A stretch of DNA of 64,000 bases from contig JAFGQI010000015.1 in assembly GCA_016935755.1 (NCBI GenBank), forward strand, positions 1 to 64,000, in the 5' to 3' direction. Made by a program: the position numbers and the translations under genes. A model generated the notes under the pieces. It was not told where the DNA came from. It did no database searches and saw only the letters and a program-made list of their open reading frames with translations. Shown here one piece after another: positions 59,987-64,000 of this stretch; positions within the stretch are counted from its first letter, which is position 1, and each line of letters opens with the position of its first letter. The DNA is from Anaerolineales bacterium (GTDB lineage: Bacteria > Chloroflexota > Anaerolineae > Anaerolineales > UBA4823).

Positions 59987-60700
59987 ATGTGGGAAGAGTG
60001 GCCTGTACCTCAACGCATTCTGGTGGTCTTAGCTCATCCTGATGATCCGGAGTTTTTTTGCGGCGCGACGATTGCCCGTTGGACCGCAGCTGGGCATCAG
60101 GTTGTATACTGGCTCCTTACCTGCGGTGATAAGGGGGGAAATGATCTCACCATCTCCCCGGGAGAGCTGTGTGGGGCGCGCTTTGAAGAACAGCGTCTTG
60201 CAGCGCAGGTCCTGGGTGTTCATGAAGTAAACTTTCTAAATTACCCGGACGGGCATCTGGTTCCAGACCTGACCCTGCGCTGCGATGTTACTCGCCTGAT
60301 CCGCAAGGAACGCCCTGATATCCTGGTAACCTGCGACCCACGGACATTATTTTTCGGCGAATATCGCATCAATCACCCGGATCATCGTGCTGCGGGCCAG
60401 GCGGTTTTAGATGCGGTCTTCCCAGCTGCTGGAAATCCCTACTACTTTCCTGAATTGCTAGATGAAGGGCTTCAACCGCACACCCCACGCGAGGTCTGGT
60501 TTTCGTTGACCCTGGATGCCAATGTCCAGCTGGATGTGACCGACCTGTGGGAGACGAAAATACGCGCCCTTACTGAACATAAAAGCCAGATTGGTGATCC
60601 TGCGAAGCTGGCAGAGCGTATGCGCAGCCGTCATACATCGGACAGCAGCCCGGAAAATCCACGCTATGAAGAAGCCTTTCGCCGCATTATTTTGACCTGA
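59987..60700 (+). CDS. PIG-L/LmbE-family deacetylase
   Basis: The 237-residue protein has the zinc motif AHPDDPEFF near the start and NHPDHRAAG (about 125-133), the two hallmark metal/catalytic segments. Family members deacetylate GlcNAc-type sugars (BshB, MshB, PIG-L). No bacillithiol or mycothiol partner gene is in the window, so the substrate is open. It starts 2 bases after the PSP1 stop. Confidence 0.92.
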   Translation: MWEEWPVPQRILVVLAHPDDPEFFCGATIARWTAAGHQVVYWLLTCGDKGGNDLTISPGELCGARFEEQRLAAQVLGVHEVNFLNYPDGHLVPDLTLRCDVTRLIRKERPDILVTCDPRTLFFGEYRINHPDHRAAGQAVLDAVFPAAGNPYYFPELLDEGLQPHTPREVWFSLTLDANVQLDVTDLWETKIRALTEHKSQIGDPAKLAERMRSRHTSDSSPENPRYEEAFRRIILT

Positions 60701-60777
60701 TGCCAGCGCAATTTGTACGTTGATTATAAAAAGTTTACAGATAATACCCCCGCTCTCGGGAAAATGCAGGAGCAGAT

Positions 60778-61950
60778 ATGATGTCAATATTACAAGAAGC
60801 CGAGTCGCTATTCACTTACACCCAATCTCTGCGCCGAGATTTTCATCGGCATCCGGAATTGGGTTTCAAAGAATTCAGGACGGCTTCCATTGTTGCTCAG
60901 GAACTGCGCAAGTTGACCCTGGATGTGACCACTGGCGTTGGAGAAACTGGGGTTGTGACCACGATTGAAGGCGCTTCGCCGGGTGAGGTGGCATTGCTCC
61001 GATTTGATATGGACGCGCTGCCTATCACCGAGCAAACTGGAGCAGAGTACGCTTCAGAAAATCCGGGTGTGATGCATGCTTGTGGGCATGATGCGCACAC
61101 GGCGATAGGCCTGACAGTGGCGCGCTTGCTCCACGCCCATCGCCAGGAAATTCACGGCTCAGTCAAGCTGGTTTTTCAGCCTGCTGAGGAGGGCATGGGC
61201 GGCGCTGAGAAGATGATTGAGCAGGGTGTGTTGGAGAATCCCAGACCCAATTTCACGTTGGCGCTGCATATGTGGAATGAACGCCCGGTAGGATGGATTG
61301 GGGTGACATCTGGGCCAGCCATGGCGGCGGCAGAAATATTCCACATGCGCATCACTGGCAAGGGAGGGCATGGCGCGGTACCGCACCTGGCAACTGATCC
61401 GATTGCTGCTGCCGCGCAAATCGTCACTGCCTTGCAGACGATTGTCTCTCGCAATGTTGCCCCGCTGCAAACCGCTGTGGTCAGCGTAACCATGATTCAT
61501 GGCGGGGAAGCCTTCAATGTAATCCCACCAGAAGTCGAACTGCAGGGCACGATCCGCACCTTTGAGCCGGCAACCCGCCAGCTGGTAATCCAGCGATTTG
61601 AGCAGATCGTCTCCGGTATTGCCTCTGCCATGGGCTGCCAGGTTGAACTGAAGATAGAATCCCTGACACCGGCAGTGATCAATGACGCTCAGCTGTCCGC
61701 CCGCATCCGCGAGGTTGCCACCAAAATATTCCCCACGGATGAAGTGGCTGGCGATTTTCGCACGATGGGTTCTGAGGATATGGCCTTCATGATGCGCGAT
61801 ATCCCGGGTTGTTATTTTTTCATTGGTTCTGCAAACCATGAAAAGGGATTGGACGCGTCTCATCATCACCCTCGCTTTGATGTTGACGAACGAGCTTTGC
61901 CGCGCGGGGCTGCTCTGATGGCCGCGGCTGTATTGGAACTTTTGCGATAA
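60778..61950 (+). CDS. M20-family amidohydrolase/aminoacylase-like peptidase
   Basis: The 390-residue protein is an M20D-type metallohydrolase: RRDFHRHPELGF at the start, metal motifs MHACGHDAHTA and QPAEEGMGGA, and the dimerisation/His region GGHGAVPHLATDP. The last metal residue fits SHHHPRFDVDE. Such enzymes cleave N-acyl amino acids, indole-amino-acid conjugates or diaminopimelate derivatives. AGGAG lies 5 bases before the ATG. Confidence 0.94.
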   Translation: MMSILQEAESLFTYTQSLRRDFHRHPELGFKEFRTASIVAQELRKLTLDVTTGVGETGVVTTIEGASPGEVALLRFDMDALPITEQTGAEYASENPGVMHACGHDAHTAIGLTVARLLHAHRQEIHGSVKLVFQPAEEGMGGAEKMIEQGVLENPRPNFTLALHMWNERPVGWIGVTSGPAMAAAEIFHMRITGKGGHGAVPHLATDPIAAAAQIVTALQTIVSRNVAPLQTAVVSVTMIHGGEAFNVIPPEVELQGTIRTFEPATRQLVIQRFEQIVSGIASAMGCQVELKIESLTPAVINDAQLSARIREVATKIFPTDEVAGDFRTMGSEDMAFMMRDIPGCYFFIGSANHEKGLDASHHHPRFDVDERALPRGAALMAAAVLELLR

Positions 61951-61989
61951 AAACATACTGCTTGAAGCGACGATAAGAAGGGGCGCCGA

Positions 61990-62898
61990 ATGGCTAATAA
62001 TGGTCATGTGAAAATCCTGCAATTTACTCGCCCGCCCCAACGGGTGGTCTCACTGGTCCCCTCGCTTACCGAAAGCCTTTTTGATCTGGGGTGCGGCCAG
62101 GCAGTGGTGGGTATCACTGACTACTGCGTTCACCCTGCCGAATCCCTGGTGAACCTGCCCCGGTTGGGTGGGCCAAAAAATCCACGCCTGGATGATATTG
62201 TAGCTCTCGAGCCAGACCTGGTGCTGGCGAACCAGGAGGAAAACTCCCTCCAGGACGTAGAAGCCCTGGAAGCTAAAGGTGTACCGGTGTGGGTTACTTT
62301 CCCCAAAAAGGTTTCACAGGCGATGGAGGTGCTGTGGAAGCTGGCCGAACTTTTCCGCAGCCCCGCAGCCGCCGTTCGCCTGGAAATGCTGGAGCGCAGT
62401 TTGGAATGGACAGCTTCAGCTGTCAGAGAGCGTTCATCAGAGCGCTATTTTTGCCCGATCTGGTACGACACAGCCCCTGGCGAGAAAAACTGGTGGATGA
62501 CTTTTAATGGCGATACCTATTGTCATGATCTGCTGGCAACTATGGGTGGGGTAAATATCTTTGCAGGTCGTGCTCGGCATTATCCGTTGGAGGCAGACCT
62601 GGGGCGAGGAATCCCCGAGGATCCCGGTTCACGTGATACCCGCTACCCCCGCATCACCCTGGAAGAGATCGAGGCAGCCCAGCCCGAGATTATCTTGCTG
62701 CCAGATGAACCATTTTCGTTCGATCAAGCACACCTTGAGCAGTTATCCTCTCTCTTGCCCGATACCCCTGCGGTAAGGAATGCTCGCGTGCATCTCGTGC
62801 AGGGCAGCCTGATTACCTGGCATGGCACGCGCCTCGCCCGCGCCTTGCGCGAGTTGCCAGCCCTATTTGATCTTTCAAGCGAGGCTGCCGGGCAATGA
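61990..62898 (+). CDS. BtuF-like helical-backbone metal-chelate receptor without signal peptide
   Basis: The 302-residue protein has the BtuF/FhuD-type start (PPQRVVSLVPSLTESLFDLG, then VVGITDYCVHPAESL), the long backbone helix, and the second lobe with TRYPRITLEEIEAAQPEIIL. ABC importer proteins of this type are exported, yet this one begins MANNGHVKILQFTRPP with no signal peptide. No permease or ATPase is next to it. A cytoplasmic cobalamin or metal-chelate role is possible. Confidence 0.85.
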   Translation: MANNGHVKILQFTRPPQRVVSLVPSLTESLFDLGCGQAVVGITDYCVHPAESLVNLPRLGGPKNPRLDDIVALEPDLVLANQEENSLQDVEALEAKGVPVWVTFPKKVSQAMEVLWKLAELFRSPAAAVRLEMLERSLEWTASAVRERSSERYFCPIWYDTAPGEKNWWMTFNGDTYCHDLLATMGGVNIFAGRARHYPLEADLGRGIPEDPGSRDTRYPRITLEEIEAAQPEIILLPDEPFSFDQAHLEQLSSLLPDTPAVRNARVHLVQGSLITWHGTRLARALRELPALFDLSSEAAGQ

Positions 62899-63003
62899 TG
62901 GGGCACAAAAAATACTCTATCACCGGAACTGATCAGAAAAAAGGTAACAACAATATTTGATAAGAGGCAATGAATTTCGGGAGATTTTATCTAAGGAGTC
63001 GAT

Positions 63004-64000
63004 ATGTCTGAAAAACAAACATCAGTAGAAGCACAAACGGTCAGTGCTGCACATCATGTGGTGAATGATTTCTCTATCACAGTCGCAACAGTGAATGGCT
63101 CGGGCAGTCAGACTTCCAACCTGACGATCTTACGGGCGATTTTTAAAATGGGTGTTCCTGTTTCTGGGAAAAATCTATTCCCCTCCAATATTCAGGGTTT
63201 GCCGACCTGGTATACCATTCGCGTCAGCAAAGACGGTTTCCTGGCGCGTCGAGATGTACACGAGATTGTCATTTCGTTAAATCCAGCCTCTTTTGCTCAA
63301 GATCTGGCTGATGTTGACCCTGGTGGGGTTTTCCTATATGCGGATGATATCCGTATGCCGATCGAACGGAAAGATATTTCTGTGTATCCGATGCCGGTAA
63401 AGAGCATCGTCAAAGATTCTGATGCTCCCATTAATCTGCGAGACTATGTGGCTAACATGGTTTATGTAGGTGTACTGGCGTGGGTTCTAAACATTGATCT
63501 GGAAAAAATCTATCAGGCCTTGAGCTTCCATTTCAAGGGCAAAACCAAGCCCATTGATCTGAATTATGGTGTGGTGAAAACCTCGTTTGATTGGGCTTCG
63601 CAGAACCTGGTAAAACAGGATCCTTATCACCTGGAGCCGATGAACCTCACTGAGGGGTACATCATGGCTGACGGGAATACAGCCGCGGCGATTGGGTCTA
63701 TTTATGGTGGCGTACAGTTCGCTGCCTGGTATCCGATCACACCAGCTACCAGTCTGGCGGAATCCCTGGTGGAGTACCTGGGTATCTTGCGCAAGGATAC
63801 TGAGTCGAACCAAAAAAATACCTATGTTGTTCTGCAGGCTGAAGACGAACTGGCTGCTATTGGTATGACGGTGGGAGCTGGATTTTCAGGCTTGCGAGCC
63901 ATGACTTCCACCTCTGGGCCTGGGCTCAGCCTGATGGCGGAATTTGCGGGTCTGGCTTATTTTGCTGAAGTTCCGATCGTGGTGTGGGATGTCCAGCGAG
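63004..64000 (+). CDS. korA: 2-oxoacid:ferredoxin oxidoreductase alpha subunit (gamma-alpha fusion, partial)
   Basis: An open frame from ATG 63004 (AAGGAG upstream) runs to the right edge: 332 residues. Residues about 15-190 are a gamma-type domain (NGSGSQTSNLTILRAIFKMG, VSGKNLFPSNIQGLPTWY). From about 215 comes the alpha domain (IMADGNTAAAIGSIYGGVQF, YPITPATSLAE, TSTSGPGLSL). This is the KorA/PorA plan with fused gamma, as in 2-oxoglutarate-type enzymes. The beta subunit is presumably beyond the edge. It reduces ferredoxin with release of CO2 and acyl-CoA. Confidence 0.93.
   Translation, partial: MSEKQTSVEAQTVSAAHHVVNDFSITVATVNGSGSQTSNLTILRAIFKMGVPVSGKNLFPSNIQGLPTWYTIRVSKDGFLARRDVHEIVISLNPASFAQDLADVDPGGVFLYADDIRMPIERKDISVYPMPVKSIVKDSDAPINLRDYVANMVYVGVLAWVLNIDLEKIYQALSFHFKGKTKPIDLNYGVVKTSFDWASQNLVKQDPYHLEPMNLTEGYIMADGNTAAAIGSIYGGVQFAAWYPITPATSLAESLVEYLGILRKDTESNQKNTYVVLQAEDELAAIGMTVGAGFSGLRAMTSTSGPGLSLMAEFAGLAYFAEVPIVVWDVQR

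Overview
The window looks like a chromosomal segment of a monoderm, moderately GC-rich bacterium, most likely Chloroflexota, class Anaerolineae. This is an inference from gene content and gene style: a system I cytochrome c maturation operon with Cys-type CcmE, an FMN-riboswitch-controlled RibXY-type transporter, several lipoproteins with Thr/Pro-rich linkers, paired alpha-2-macroglobulins and split MoxR/DUF58 operons. No rRNA, tRNA, insertion sequence, prophage or CRISPR array was recognised. Both window edges cut a gene: an alpha/beta hydrolase on the left, and a 2-oxoacid:ferredoxin oxidoreductase alpha subunit on the right.

Layout. 1-4123: partial hydrolase, a membrane protein and penicillin-binding protein 1C. 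4231-15230 (all minus): a compact operon reading helix-hairpin-helix membrane protein, Ser/Thr kinase, membrane J-like/zinc-ribbon protein, small GrpE-position protein, a catalytically degenerate Hsp70, a normal Hsp70, and a TPR/OmpA membrane protein. 15379-24728: serine beta-lactamase-family hydrolase with TPR, a 2022-residue alpha-2-macroglobulin lipoprotein and an L,D-transpeptidase. 24897-28755: promoter, FMN riboswitch, riboflavin-type ABC transporter and a zinc-ribbon membrane protein, closed by a terminator. 28935-37478: ccmE-F-H-G-(I-like)-dihaem cytochrome-ccmA-B-C-D. 37614-41831: small membrane protein, NUDIX hydrolase, a DUF2089/29-residue-repeat gene pair, an orphan HigA, and VapBC. 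41901-49280: a second alpha-2-macroglobulin with a membrane block inside it and two paralogous lipoproteins. 49525-53771: a MoxR/DUF58 operon. 53796-57821: SufR-like regulator diverging from iscX-nuoB-nuoCD-nuoI. 57846-64000: Mrp, PSP1, PIG-L deacetylase, M20 peptidase, BtuF-like protein and the ferredoxin oxidoreductase.

How parts work together. The Ccm genes form an almost complete haem export, chaperoning and ligation line, with a dihaem cytochrome substrate gene inside the operon. The iscX/SufR-like/nuoBCDI/mrp neighbourhood is an Fe-S theme: an Fe-S-sensing type regulator faces an 18-bp perfect palindrome and a strong promoter whose transcript would be nearly leaderless. PbpC, the L,D-transpeptidase and the two alpha-2-macroglobulins point to cell-wall building and protection from proteases.

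The most unusual unit is the minus-strand chaperone operon. Two Hsp70s that align without gaps through the nucleotide-binding motifs lie in a 4-bp overlap. In the upstream one the catalytic Asp, Lys, Asp and Thr positions have become Tyr, Leu, Gln and Ser. With a kinase, a membrane J-like protein and a peptidoglycan-binding-type TPR/OmpA protein, this reads as a dedicated, envelope-associated, kinase-linked Hsp70 machine built on an active/pseudo-enzyme pair.
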